Assembly: GCA_964017155.1 (NCBI GenBank)
Contig: OZ024858.1
Coordinates: forward strand, 30,974,187-31,038,186
Direction of reading: 5' to 3'
DNA length: 64,000 nucleotides
From: Oasisia sp. SBJ-2009
Lineage: Eukaryota; Annelida; Polychaeta; Sabellida; Siboglinidae
Made by a program: the position numbers and the translations under genes. Shown one piece after another: positions 12,830 through 26,000 of the stretch; positions within the stretch are counted from its first letter, which is position 1; every line of letters starts with the position of its first letter. The notes beneath the pieces were generated by a model, which made no database searches, was not told the DNA's origin, and saw only the letters and a list, made by a program, of their open reading frames with translations.

Positions 12830-15200
12830 TGGAAGCCCATTATAATTTGTATCAGTTTCAAATTGGGTCGTCGTTTGTATGTATCCTGTCACTGTAGCAC
12901 TGTTGTGGTGTCGATTATTGACAGCGAAGATCTTTCAGAAAGTAAGAAGTCTGCTGAATTGTGTTTGCGTAATAACCCAAATGCTTGTACCAGGATATTC
13001 GCTAGAGGGCGGCATTGAGCCAACGAGTGAGAGTTCAGAAGTAGTCACCCAGATGGTCGCTGGAGGTTAGCACAGACGTCTGGCTGTGGACAGGTACTAC
13101 GAGTGATTTTTTGGGTTTTTTATACTTTATATTTAATGACTGTATGCAATTGTTTTGCGTTGGTGATGTGGTCTTAAATGTGTTTTCCCGATGGGGATGC
13201 ATGGACAATGATGCAGTTATTTTAGTTACGGTTTGGTTAGTGACTAGGTGCCCATGGTTAATCGTGTACTGGTATATCTGGAGCTATTGCTAGGGTTACA
13301 CTGATTAAGGGTTATTGCGGTCGCAATGTTGCAAGTAACTAAACATCAGTGAGATGTATTTTCTTAACGACAATGTTAGTCTTGTGTTAGACTGTGTATA
13401 TATTCGCATGTGAATGTTGTTCCTGTGTTTGATTGTATATATTTGGTGGGTAACACCTGTGTTGTTGTTACACCTGTGTTGTTGTTGTCTTGTGCGTGAT
13501 GTAAATGAAGAGAATTGTGAAACGATGATCCGCCCGCTCCGCGTCCATCCTTGACAATAACATAAGTAATATAATAACAACAACAATTTAACACCAGTTA
13601 TTATTGTTGTTATTATTATTAGAAACTGGAAGACGAATCATATATACTGGAGATTTCGTCTCACGCGCGGGGAGGGCGGGAGATTGGGTAGAAAAAGCGG
13701 GAGGCTCCTGCGTAAAGCGGGAGACTGGGCCACCATGCCCTATTTACGAAACTAAAATCGCATCATTAAATTTGAGAATTCTTATATTACCGATGCCGGA
13801 TGGCCCCCTGCAATGTAAAATCCTGGCTACGCCACTGAACAAACTCCCCAGAGTAATCTCTATAGGGCGCTCGCTAGTAGCGGTAGATATTTTGGCGAGC
13901 ATGGGTATCGGGGGGGGGGGGGGGGGGGGGTTCAGCTTGAAGTATTGGGTTCCCCTAGAATGCCCTCTCTGGATCCGCCCTTGTCCCGTCTTCCGATGTC
14001 ATACCTGACCAAACCCGTAGGCCTTACAGCGCATGCCGTGGTGAACTGTCAAAACTGTACGCACAGCCACAGGCACAGCCATGTCATTTTTATGTAATTT
14101 GTCACCAAATGTTGAGTGTTTTAACCAAAGTCCATAATATATGTCCACATACTGTAGACTTGTCTATTAGTGACAAAACATTGTGATTAAAATAGCTATG
14201 GCTGCTTACTGAGTCTAGATGGTGTACAAATTTACTATTTTGGGGCGTCAAAGCCACTACTTTGCGTTCGTTTAGTATTATTGTTATGGTTTAATGGGTA
14301 TGAAGGTACTCCATTCCGGTGACATGTTTTACCATTTCAATTTGGCGTTTAGGAGCAACAGTGGCAGGCGAGTTGTTCATTTTAATTTTTATATTGGCTA
14401 CGACGGCGGTGTGTGTGCATGTTATTGACAAAACAATGACGTATACTGTAAGCGAAACACTAGAATCCGCGAATTTAATAACGCGAGATTTCTGTTAATC
14501 CACGACCGCGGCACCGGTTTTTCAATCCTCGAGTCGCGACGAACGTCGAACTCGAAGACGAAAGCAAAGTCAAAGACGAGGGGCGGTGTACAATTTCAAA
14601 ACACTTTCCTGTCCCAAGTGGAAAACACTGAAGTATTTTAAAGTTAAAAACAAACTGGTCAAGTTGAAGACTTCGGGCTCGGTTTGAAACTGGATATATT
14701 TATTGTTTACTCGTAATACGTATCAATCAAAATTTTAACATGTTACGGACTTACTAAACAAAACTTAAAGTAACTAGACACAATTTGGCGGTTCATCAAC
14801 ATGTATACGTTAATTAATAAACGGAAACGTAGAGATATATTTTATTCGTTTTAATTTTTGTATTACGTATCGGTAACATGCAAAGCCAAAGAGAACTTTT
14901 TTGCCTTGGTATCAGAATAATTTTCTCAAACCTATATGTGAATATTTTTAGTAGTGTATTCTACTTGGGCGGGTGAGTGTTTTCGAATTTCTTAATTACC
15001 GTCGGCGTAGTGTTTCTACGACGTAAAGAGTGCTTTAAAATTGCTACACCGGATTCGAGTCCATCTGTTGCTGTGTGATAAAAAAAGAACACTATAATTG
15101 TAACAATAGTTCCTCTGTTCCAGTGTCTACGTCGCGAGACGACAGCACGAGGTCTTAACGTAAACAGGCACGCGTCCATTCGTCGCTCGGCGCACCCGTC
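12830..15200. other. intergenic, repeat-like fragments only
   Basis: Contains the poly-G tract and a repeat-like stretch at 13640-13990, then unique-looking AT-rich sequence up to the small membrane-protein gene. No supported gene. Confidence 0.45.
13910..13930 (+). repeat. poly-G tract, 21 bases
   Basis: Twenty-one consecutive G on the plus strand; could form a G-quadruplex. It lies in GC-rich sequence that resembles a transposon end (CTGGCTACGCCACTG upstream at 13826, CTGGATCCGCCCTTG downstream at 13969). Confidence 0.9.
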
Positions 15201-15228
15201 CATATTGTCAAACACCGTACATAGGAAC

Positions 15229-15498
15229 ATGGGCGCTAATAGAGCTAAGTCGGACATCGTTGCCATGGTGACACTGATGGCTGTGCTCGCCATTACGTCA
15301 CTGTCTACATTCGCGTGGATGGCGTCCATCGGATGGACGGATCACACAGGTATCGCGGTGGCGGTCATCTTTGTCTTACTCACCCTGCTCCAGGGGGGCG
15401 CGGGGGCGGGGTGGTGGAGAGCGACAAAGAAGTCGTCGCCAGCACAGGAGTCGGACGTTCTGCCAGAGCAGAAGGAACTAACCCCCATCGACGCTTGA
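15229..15498 (+). CDS. small two-span membrane protein, unknown family
   Basis: An 89-aa frame starting at an ATG in good context (AACATGG) with the stop at 15496-15498. An in-frame upstream ATG at 15205 would give 97 aa. Residues about 9-35 (VAMVTLMAVLAITSLSTFAW) and 40-60 (TGIAVAVIFVLLTLLQGG) are hydrophobic enough to span a membrane, separated by a short polar turn (GWTDHTG). The tail is basic (WWRATKKS) then acidic and Ser/Glu-rich. The frame is GC-richer than its flanks and is followed by a poly(A) signal at 15748-15753, so it looks like the final or only exon of a transcribed gene. I do not recognise the family. Confidence 0.55.
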   Translation: MGANRAKSDIVAMVTLMAVLAITSLSTFAWMASIGWTDHTGIAVAVIFVLLTLLQGGAGAGWWRATKKSSPAQESDVLPEQKELTPIDA

Positions 15499-15747
15499 GG
15501 GCGGGTCGAGAGGACGGCGCCAGATCCAGTTAATCAGAGGCAGAGCAGCTAGAGTCTAGTCAGGTGACAATTGTGACAACCATATTACGCGTTGACAACT
15601 GCACCTTGTTGCACGTTTGTTTGTGTGGATTATGGATGTCTGCCTACGATACTCGATCAGTAACTATAGCCATAGGCATCCGTATTTGTGTTTACGGTTG
15701 ATGACGTGATGTGAGATATCGTTTGTGTATGTTACACTTTTGTATTG

Positions 15748-15753
15748 AATAAA
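15748..15753 (+). terminator. poly(A) signal of the small membrane-protein gene
   Basis: AATAAA (within AATAAATAA) about 250 bases after the stop at 15498. Confidence 0.5.
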
Positions 15754-16004
15754 TAATCGAACGTTAACAACGGCAGTTTATAATTATCTTTTACAGGGGA
15801 CCACCTGAACAATGACTTTCACCAATAGATGGATGAGACAACAGACGTTTATTGATTCATGTGATTCGATTTATGTAATGCAGGCCACCTTATTACCATA
15901 ACGCCGGTGCATCATGGTATGTAAAAAAAAAATTATTAGCATAATTAAATACGTTTATAACAGCACGAACAACGAACGCACGTTGTTTCTTTCACCTAAT
16001 TATG

Positions 16005-17250
16005 CTAATGATGGTCTGCTTCCAAACTGTTCCCGTTTACCTTTGGATCCAGAATGTAGGCCAGGCAGTGTGCCTCAGTGAGACTAGTGGATTTGAGTGC
16101 AACGAATTTGTTACGATCTGCTGTAGATAGTAGTGGAGTGAGTTTTGTCTCGAGTTCCGACCAGATGTCTACTGTCTGACTCAGTGTGCATCTGGATTGT
16201 CCAGCTTGTCCCAAGCAACGGCTGTCGGGAACATTCTTTCCAGATAATCTTCAGCATTACGCTTTAGTGCAGTCTTTCACCTTCACTGCGATTTGTTTAT
16301 CGATATCTTCTCTGTGATTTTCACAGACGAAATGTAGCACTGCCCAATTGTCGAAGTAACTTTGCAATGTATCGACAAGGCTGTTCCATCGTACTTCTTG
16401 TGGCACAACAAGTTTACGTCCCCCATCTGCCTTATACTACGCAGCTGGAAGATGCGTGTTTCTGAAGTACTTCACTATCTTCACATGTTCTTTCACGCCA
16501 CTGATTTCAATGTCCTTTGACAGCAGATTCAACTGATGAGCACCACATCCATGTGTTATCACTGAAGATAATTCATCATCGTACTCCAGCATATTTCGCA
16601 TTTTTACCATATTTGATAGCAGTTTTTGTTATTCCAGCCAAGTATTCTGCTGTGTGACTGTTACCGGATGTGTCGGTGATGTACATACTTCCCCTTCAGT
16701 AGTGGTGATAGTCGCACACACTGTTGGCTCATTGTGGATATTACTCCAACCATCGAGGGCCAAGCCGACGGTCAAATTGCGCAACTTTGTCCGACGGTCA
16801 AATTGCATGTAGCCAGTCGTGTACCTTTTCAATCATTTTGTCAGATATGTCTTTTCGTGTTGGAGGTTTATATGCAGGTAGAAGCATATGAAGTAGTTTA
16901 TGGAACTCTTCATGATCAGCAGTACGGAAAGGAATGTTGTTGGTAAAGAAGAATCTGGCAACTTGAATGTCTAGTTTTTTTTTCTCAGAGGAAGACGTTT
17001 TTGTACATACGACTCGATCAATATCGGTCTCTTTCTCGTCGGTGACTGCATTGGGTTGGATGACGTCATGGCCACAGGTCTTGGCATTTCATCTGTCACG
17101 TCGTCAGGTGTGTTGGCTTCTACATCTTGTTCTCGTTGCAGTCTGCATATAATATATCCACGTGACACTTCATTCTGGCAACACTTCCTTGGATGTCCTT
17201 GGAGCATATTTTACACTTTGCTCAGCAACCCGTTTTACCAATGTGTACAA
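16005..17250 (-). pseudogene. hAT-family transposase relic
   Basis: On the minus strand the pieces come in hAT order. A BED-type zinc-finger remnant (CKICSKDIQGSVARMKCH) lies near 17200-17140. Then come KLDIQVARFFFTNNIPF and PPTRKDISDKMIEKVHDW around 16970-16820, the LALDGWSN block near 16760, and a C-terminal region with LTEAHCLAYILDPK near 16060. Several frameshifts and stops separate them, so it cannot make a transposase. No terminal repeats were identified. Confidence 0.8.
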
Positions 17251-17259
17251 CTTTCTCAA

Positions 17260-17960
17260 AATAATTTCACTGGCAGGTGACACTAAAGCCCTCTTCCCAA
17301 TCAGTCAAAGTCATGTCCAGTTTCGAATTTTTGCTAGTACCGAATGTTCCGAACATTCTGTCTAGCTTGAATCTCGCGACAAGGATTCCATGATCGCTGG
17401 TTGTATGTCCTCCGTTGTACGATCGTGCACCCGTCACCAGTTGCCGGTGGATCTGCTTACAGAGGTTATAGTGTATATGATTATAAATTGGAACGACTGT
17501 TCCAGTAGTTTTGTCTTTTCGATGTCCGGTCCATGTGGTTTTGTGTCGTGCGGCGTGCTGGAATGCTGTGTTGCATAGAAACAAATTGAATGTTTCAAAG
17601 ATATGTTTCAGATATGTCTATGCCCCCGCCCGTGACTTCCGATGTATCGTTCATCGTACTTGCGTAAGCCGGCCTTCACGTTCCAATAACCGACAATGAA
17701 GACTATCGTAGACGAAGCGAAATTTGAATACGTGGTCGACACAGTTGAGTAGAACTCGTCGATCTCGTCCGCGCTTTTTGCCTCTCGTGTGGACGTTGGA
17801 GCATACGTTGATAATTGAAATTCTGGATGAGGATTTTGCACATAGGGTCAATTGTAGGACTGAAACTCGGTCTGACATTTTCCAGAATTGTGTATTCTGC
17901 TGACCAGTTTCGTGTGAATTGCAAAGCCTTAATAATTGTCCGTAATGGTGCGAGTCTGTC
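17260..17960 (-). pseudogene. LINE endonuclease-domain relic directly upstream of the hAT relic
   Basis: Minus-strand fragments in several frames give the end of an exonuclease/endonuclease/phosphatase domain of a non-LTR retrotransposon. They are IVGYWNVKAGLRKYDERYIG, then SHGRGHR, FLCNTAFQHAARHKTTWTG, ARSYNGGHTTSDHGILVARF and FKLDRMFGTFGTSKNSKLD. The usual Asp in the G(D/N)(F/W)N block is replaced by Tyr (VGYWN). It ends where the BED finger of the hAT relic starts, so one element probably inserted next to or into the other. Confidence 0.72.
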
Positions 17961-18579
17961 GGGATTAGAACGAGCCGATAATTGTCAATCGTGTCATCGA
18001 GTCCTGCTGAGCATTAAAGGTCTCTTGGACTTGGAGACACGCCACGCTTACACGGTACATGCCAATATAAGTAATGATATTTAAACTATACACTATGTGC
18101 AACATGTGACTGTTCCATGAAAATATGACTGAATGCTCTTTTCTCAAGAACAAATGTGTCATAATATTGTAAGATTATCCATTTATATTCGTGAATAAAC
18201 TGAAATATAATTTCATAGAAGTTTCCATTTGTTGTCCGCCGAGAGGTAAACTTTCACCTTCACCTGATCTACAAGTATCTGGTCTTGACCTGGAACTGAA
18301 AATGTAACATCATAAAGGGATTCTACATACCCAAATATCCCTAAAAATCGGTTGTTGATTATTTCAAAAATAACTTTCTAGCCATGTAAAATTGTGCCAC
18401 ACTTATAGTAATAATATAAATTATGATGATTTGAGGAGCCATGCAGCAGCTGCAGGTCGAAACATATACCCCAAAATAATCAACTAAACTGATAAAGTGC
18501 CCAGAAGTGCAAATAAATCACTGCCAAAAACACCACCAGAAAACACGTTGTGGTGGTGTTTCTTAACAAGAGACCGGCG

Positions 18580-19011
18580 TCACGTCCTGGACATATTCCT
18601 TACGAACCCCTGGCCTTGGGTAGGTAGTATACATCGATGTGTGCATGATGAGAAACAGCTATAGAATGTTGTATCCCTTCCCTCGAAACCAGTCAGCCCT
18701 GGCCGTCGAGATATATGAACAGGGTCTAAGATAATGGTGTTTATTGTAAACATCATAAGTAAAAATAACACTAATGGCCACACTAATTGTAATGCAAATT
18801 GTAGACGAGGTGAACTATAAAGCATTGGGCGTATCAATGGTCCTAAGAATAAGATATCCTTAGACAAGAACAACAGTGGTTTATAGTTTTGAATCACAGT
18901 ATTTTTTAATACCAACTTATGTTCTGCCAGGTACTCATATTTCTGTTGACATGCAACACAATGATGTCTGACACCAACATTCCGTATTATATCATAATCA
19001 AAAGGTAGCAT
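18580..19011 (-). CDS. open frame of 143 codons, unknown
   Basis: Starts MLPFDYDIIRNVGVRHHC. A hydrophobic stretch (LQFALQLVWPLVLFLLMMF) could span a membrane. It sits 1 kb beyond the 3' end of MTTP. No clear splice sites or poly(A) signal; may be a chance frame or a fragment of a degraded element. A hairpin (AAACACCACCA ... TGGTGGTGTTT) lies just past its stop at about 18529-18562. Confidence 0.2.
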   Translation of the reverse strand: MLPFDYDIIRNVGVRHHCVACQQKYEYLAEHKLVLKNTVIQNYKPLLFLSKDILFLGPLIRPMLYSSPRLQFALQLVWPLVLFLLMMFTINTIILDPVHISRRPGLTGFEGRDTTFYSCFSSCTHRCILPTQGQGFVRNMSRT

Positions 19012-19741
19012 ATATGCTTGTTGTCTTTATAAATTAAAAAAAAAATGTGGTCTTCTTTGTTTGCAAACTAAAAAAATTTAATATTGCACTATGAATGAAC
19101 ATGTCAACAAGTTACAATATTACCTTCTGTAATCAATGCACATATAATGATAATAATGTGTTGATATGTCAATAGTTATTCCTTGATATACTATATATTT
19201 GACATTCATCATTATTATTTCGGACGGCATTTACTAAATCATATTCACAGTACATAGACGAAGAAGACCAACTTATCACTAACCTAATAATATACATTGT
19301 ACAGTATATTATTCATGTCATAACAACATTGTCTAATTCACGAACCAAACCTCCCAACTGTAGTTATCTAAATATACCCAGTCTAGTAGGTGTGACGGAC
19401 AGTCACAAAGGAAATATCACAAGCACTGGCATTGCACCGCTAAAAGACAAGTACAGTTTAGACTTCAATATCGCTCAAATAATACTGGTAGTAACGTCTG
19501 TGGTATCACATAAAATATTGCACATAACTATTTTCTTATTACTATGAAATGCTCTTAGAAGAACACAGAGTGAGCCTTATTACTGTATGATCAAACTACA
19601 TAATAGAGACTGTATATATTCTCACACAGATTGCCCAAATGTACTTTAGTGAATCACGATTTTATGACATAATCTGAAGGTTGTTTCATCACTTTGTTGT
19701 TCAACATCCACTTTATGCATTAGGTAATATATATATATATA

Positions 19742-19773
<32 letters not shown>

Positions 19774-20021
19774 CATCTTTTAGAGATAGGTCTTAGTCAA
19801 TATTATTCTACTGGAAACATTCCTATTATAAACACAATTACGGCTCAATATAAAAATTATTTTGGTTGCTCACAATTTTAGAATAGGCAGTAAACTATAT
19901 TTTATGTAGCAGAAGTTTAAGAATGAAGAAATAAAGATCAGACCCTGTTTCTTTTACTGACTGTATTCTTGACATCATCTAAACGGTGAGGGTTGAGTTC
20001 ATACTAAAATCAGTGAGACAT

Positions 20022-20027
20022 TTTATT
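20022..20027 (-). terminator. possible poly(A) signal of MTTP
   Basis: AATAAA on the minus strand, only 11 bases past the TAG stop. If used, the 3' UTR would be about 30 bases. No other AATAAA is obvious just downstream on this strand. Confidence 0.45.
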
Positions 20028-20038
20028 TAAATTCCACC

Positions 20039-23000
20039 CTAATCTTTGTTGGCGAGGAGACTTTGACACATCTGTGTGTTTGACGGGGGGAGGGGGAACG
20101 ACCCGCTATTGAACACCCTTGAGCTGCTCTCCTTCCTCACAAAAGACTTTGGGAAGCCACGTCCTCCTTCATACTTGGTGACGTTGTGGCTGGAAACAAA
20201 CATCATCGGCTGAACCCGAGTGTGTAAAATGATGGCAACTGACAAGAGAATGAGAGATTGCCAAAGTGAATGCGGAAAACAAGATGGAGGTAGAAAGACT
20301 GAGGATAAGATGGAGAGCAATGTGAAGACCTATTGAAATGACGGATAGTCAGTGAAGAGTCGGCGGGCATGGCAGAAGGTATGTGGAAATTAATCATTAA
20401 CAGAACACGTGTGTCCCACTTTGCTAAGCATTCACATGGAGAAGAATATCTAAAGTTTGCTTCACATGTTCACATGTTTCACATATATAGCATGTACATA
20501 ATAATTATGGTCACACTGCATAAACACTGCGATGCTATCTCACTTGTATCATGTGACATATATCCAAGTACGCAAACTAAAATGTAGCTGTACCCTATAG
20601 TAAAAATGTCAAGTAAGTAACTATCATAATTACGACACAACCCGTACCATGAAGGTAATTACTGGTCAGTTATTATAATATACATGCAGATAGATTTTAA
20701 AGGTTCAACTTACTAAAAGACAAATTCTGGTCGACTCATCTGCAGACACATTTTCACCGTATCTGAGAAGTCGACGTCAGTCTTGAAGTCAATGATGTTC
20801 TCACTCTGAGAGTTGAACTCTACCCGGACTGAGAGGGGCCTGAGGGGGATCCTAAGGGACCCCCTAATGGCCAGCCCACCACTGCAAGAGGGCGAAGCAC
20901 ATTACACTCACAATCTACATTACAGTTGGAACATGTATGATCATTTATTTAACAAAAACCACTCCCATCACATAAAACAGGGTTAAATTATATCTGTTAT
21001 TATGACTTCACTAATATTATACATGAAGAACCTTAGAAAAATTGAAATTCTTTTTTTTAATGCTTCACTAATTAGAATCATTAGTAAATATCCAATATAC
21101 ATTTAGTACCCTCTTTGATATGCCTGACATTTTGTCAGTCTAACTCTACAAATCATCTTTGGCAGCCCATTAGATCACATGCAAAATTTCAGTCTGATCC
21201 ATGCAAAACTGACGGAATAAAATACAAACGAAGAAACAGTTTTATCCTACAGAAGTCAAAGAAGAGACAATAGGTGCAGGAACTCACCTGTTTCTGATGA
21301 GAGATTCGGCATTCTTGTTCCACAAACTGACTGTGAGGGAGCCACTGAGGTCGAGCGAGAGAACGCCCAAAGTGTTGACCTCAGCGATCATCCCGTTACT
21401 AAGATACAGCACATCCTGGTAGTCCTGCACTAGTAGGTTTGTCTGAAACATCACAAGGTAACTAAGATACAACACATCCTGGTAGTCCTGCACCAACAGG
21501 TTTGTCTGAAACATCACAAGGTAACTAAGATACAACACATCCTGGTAGTCCTGCACTAGTAGGTTTGTCTGAAACATCACAAGGTAACTAAGATACAACA
21601 CATCCTGGTAGTCCTGCACCAACAGGTTTGTCTGAAACATCACAAGGTAACTAAGATACAACACATCCTGGTAGTCCTGCACTAGTAGGTTTGTCTGAAA
21701 CATCACAAGGTAACTAAGATACAACACATCCTGGTAGTCCTGCACCAGCAGGTTTGTCTGAAACATCACAAGGTAACTAAGATACAACACATCCTGGTAG
21801 TCCTGCACCAACAGGTTTGTCTGAAACATCACAAGGTAACTAAGATACAACACATCCTGGTAGTTCTGCACCAACAGGTTTGTCTGAAACATCACAAGGT
21901 AACTAAGATACAACACATCCTGGTAGTTCTGCACCAACAGGTTTGTCTGAAACATCACAAGGTAACTAAGATACAACACATCCTGGTAGTTCTGCACCAA
22001 CAGGTTTGTCTGAAACATCACAAGATAACTATGGCATACACGGGGGAGACATACAGTATACATCACATCAGGTATTTTTACATGACATGTATAACTATAG
22101 CGTATATATATATATATATATATTATACACATTACTATACATTAGAAGTGTTACACTAGTAGATTTATATTACTTTTGATTACACTGTCAATAGCAATTT
22201 TTAATTCTTTGTTTGCTTTATTTTATTTACATTGTTGTAGTGACTATATATTCTGACACTGTATGCTTACTGCCACCTTAAACATTTATATAACATAACT
22301 GTTTTATGTAGTGTATTTCTCTGTGTCCCAGTACACAAGGACACACACAATATCCTCTTGTTCCTGTATGGTATGCAAACAGTCATCACAACGTTTTGGT
22401 ATATTTTTATTTTAGTATATTGTTTTGGCAATACTGCCTATATTTCCTGTACTTATCACAAGGAAGACCACAGCAGACACGAGAGGCCTGTGAAGTTGTA
22501 TTTACCCCCCCTAGGGCGGGTGCAGAGACCCACCTGTAGGGCTGATGTGAGCTCAGCCGGAGCCTTCCATACTGCAGCCAGGAGTCCAGCCTGGCCGGTG
22601 AAGAATGTGATGGGGCGTAGTGATACGCCAAGCAGGTCCAGTGACATGCCCGCAGTCGCCTCCTCATCCTCCTTACCAGACTCCACCTCCTCACCAAGTA
22701 GTGCCTCCAGGCCACCCGCAAAAATGCCAAACTGAAATAACAAATGATGAAACCTGGGCTACTATAAAATATATAATACAACCATCACACCAACTAACTA
22801 ATTCCATGTGTCAGATATAGTCACATATGGTCTGATTTTTGACATTTTTATGTACGCATTTATCATTAGTTTTAGTAAATTACTGTATCGTTTTCATATC
22901 ATTACACTGATGTCACAGAAGTGGACAATTAATCGCACACAGTTCAACAGCCAAGAATGCTACACAATTTTAACTACCCTACAACTGTATAATGCCCTAT

Positions 23001-26000
23001 AACAGGTCATGTATAAACGCAATTTAATCTTCAGTTTAGCACTAATTGTCTACAATTGTACAGAAGGTTTTGGAACTTTACCACCATTACATGCAATTTA
23101 GTTGGTTCTTCATCTACGTCAATGTTTGAAATGTTAACTGCACATGGATAAGCATTTTAAAACCTGGTTTATTTCTTATTGGGTTATACTGAGCAATTTA
23201 TAAGCTAGACGTATACAACATGTTAATATGCCGACAGGATGGATTGATACAAGAGCATTGGGTCTTTCTGGTGACATACACTCTGTAACAACTTGTTGTG
23301 ATTGTATTGTTAGAAACTGTATTACTGAAATTGTTTACTACAGACCATTACTGAGGTTAAAACTTGAAGCATGAATATATAGCAACCCAATATTTTGTAA
23401 TGCTTACATTGTAGATAGGCTGTGTCTGTTCTTCGTTGCTGATGTCAACATTCATGCCACTTCTCTTCATGATGCCAGACTTTGTCGTCTCCACATACAT
23501 GTAGTACATTGCCGCTACACTAGAGGTCTCTGCAAGACAAGAATTGCATGCAACAAAAGCTTCTTAATCATAGTTTTGCAATATTCACAAACATCGGTCA
23601 AGATTGAACATAATTTACACTAGCCCACTTATTTCAATGCATTCTGCAGTAATAAAACATGTCATCATAGCTTTATTATTTTATAACACCAGACCTTTCG
23701 CTTACTGGATGATAATAATATTGAGTACATATAGTGTTTTCATGCAACTGTTATTTTGTGGTGGCAGGTGTGCACTACATGTATAAGTCACATACATACA
23801 ATAACATTTGTTCATCCTTAATCAAATGCACAAAAGACTGGCCTTATATAAATTATCAACATCCACAGAATGACATGGGGTAGGCGTTATTTCACATTGG
23901 GGCATTTAATTAGACATTATCCAACATTTAATAAATAATAATTTAACATTTGACACATCTACCATCATATTTGTCATCTGCAAAAACCAAGTATAGAAAT
24001 AATATGTGAAACTGTCTGGCAACTGTTGTTGAAAGAAATGGTTTGTTTGTTTGTTGCCTGACCTGCCAGGCCACTGGTGAAGGCCAGACCATGGCCCTTC
24101 TGGGCCAGTACGTTGTAGTTGGACAGTTTCACATCCTCAAGTACTTCTTTCACAAGCTGTCTGAAACAACAGTTCAAAGTTCAACGTCAACAGTAGTGCT
24201 GGAACAAACCTTTATGTGGCAGGCAATGTCGAATGCAAACCACAACTATCTCTATACCAATATCATGTTCAGTTAGAGCAAGTAGCATGTGTATATACCG
24301 TATAGTCCCTAATAGACGCGCAGTGCGCGAGTGGGAAGGCTTGGGTGCACGTCTATTAATTTATCAAAAGTGGGATGAATGTGGTCACTCGTTAGATCAG
24401 CTTCTAAATTAGTAGATAACTAATCCGCAATGTGGCGCCACAGCGCTTCCAAGTTAATGACCCGATATTTTTAAATCAACATTTATACTGCGTAATGTTT
24501 TCGATACAATCTACGTGTTCTTCAAATTGCTTTAATAATGTTAAATGAATGTAGTAATGTGAAAATAGAATGGATTTACTGCATGTAAACGCTGCATTGG
24601 CCATGTGCATCCGAAACGGCAAATCTGTGTTAACACACGATATCGATGGCGATGTTGATAACGATGTCGATGTACGTGGTCCTGACTAGAACCGTATAGT
24701 CTGTAGAACCATGAGTCAATAACAGACGCAGTTATTCAAATTGTCAACTGTCTGATTTATCAAAAGAAGCAAAGCTTATTAATTGAAACACATATGCTTG
24801 AATATGAATTTATAAGACAATTACTCTGACTTATTCTTGTTATCTAAGTTGGTTGACGCCAGTTGCACTCCGCGCCCGCGGGCGATTCGTCTGGAATGGA
24901 GTTTAAAATTGGATGACAATCTCAACTCTGTCTCTACTCAAATTTGTTTGCACAATTTGTTGTAATTATGTCTTGATTGATGCAATGAAATACACAAGCG
25001 GCATCATTTTTATACAGTCGGCGTTTAATCCAGCGTAAACAATCTTCGATTTGCTTGATGCACGTGATGGCCTCTCTCTGATATTACCATAACTTACAAA
25101 ATAAAAGCCCTCTTTGTGGTGAGCATTTACATTTACCTTATATTTACTAACGAAAGTCTCACCAGTAACAATTCGGTTGCCCTACCAACAATTGATATTT
25201 ACGAATAGCATTAGCCTGAGTACCGTATTTGCTAGTAATAGTAGCATCTACTCTGTTGCATTTTTGCATCACTCAAATACATATTTATGGATTGTTTCAC
25301 ATCTAAAAAAGGGGGTGGGCGTCTATTAGGTAGTGCGTGTCTATTAGGGACTATACGGTAACTATATAACTAAAACTATAATCTATGTACAGTGATGACA
25401 TGATGTGACTTCTGCAGTATTATCAATCATGTTATCAAATATTTCAAAGTATGAATCGTAACTATTACAATAAATTTATTCCTTACAGTGAAAAGATTGT
25501 CATATGTCATAAATGCAATGTTGTGTGAAATTAAGTATCTTTGCTGGGCATATAAGATGAACTGATCAATGGGATATCAGGTACAGCGGCATTAAATCTA
25601 ATAAATAATGTATGCCCAAAAATTATCAGTAATAAAATGTCTACTGGGTATACAAATTGTTGATGTCCTTTTTGTAATTGCCATCTTGTTCACATACACA
25701 TCAGCACATACGCATGAATGCATGCATGCACGCAAGCACACACGCACGCACGCTCGCTCCCTTCCACACACATGCACACACGCACACACGCAAGCACGCA
25801 CACACACACCATCAGGAACAATAAACAGAACAAATGAAACTGAGAAAAGATCAAGGTGGCAGTTGACACTGAAGTTCAACGTCACCCCCCAAAAAATATT
25901 TATGGTTCTCCTCAGTACATTTTGAATCTGTGGTACACAATTCGACTGTCTGGTGTAATTTAGCAGCACCGTTTCCTCACCTGAGGCTTGCGTCCGACTT

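Noticed and set aside
21284..22132. A 282-codon frame with repeated 21-residue units as a separate gene
   Set aside because: It is MTTP exon 16 plus the tandem array of its 3' splice site, not an independent gene.
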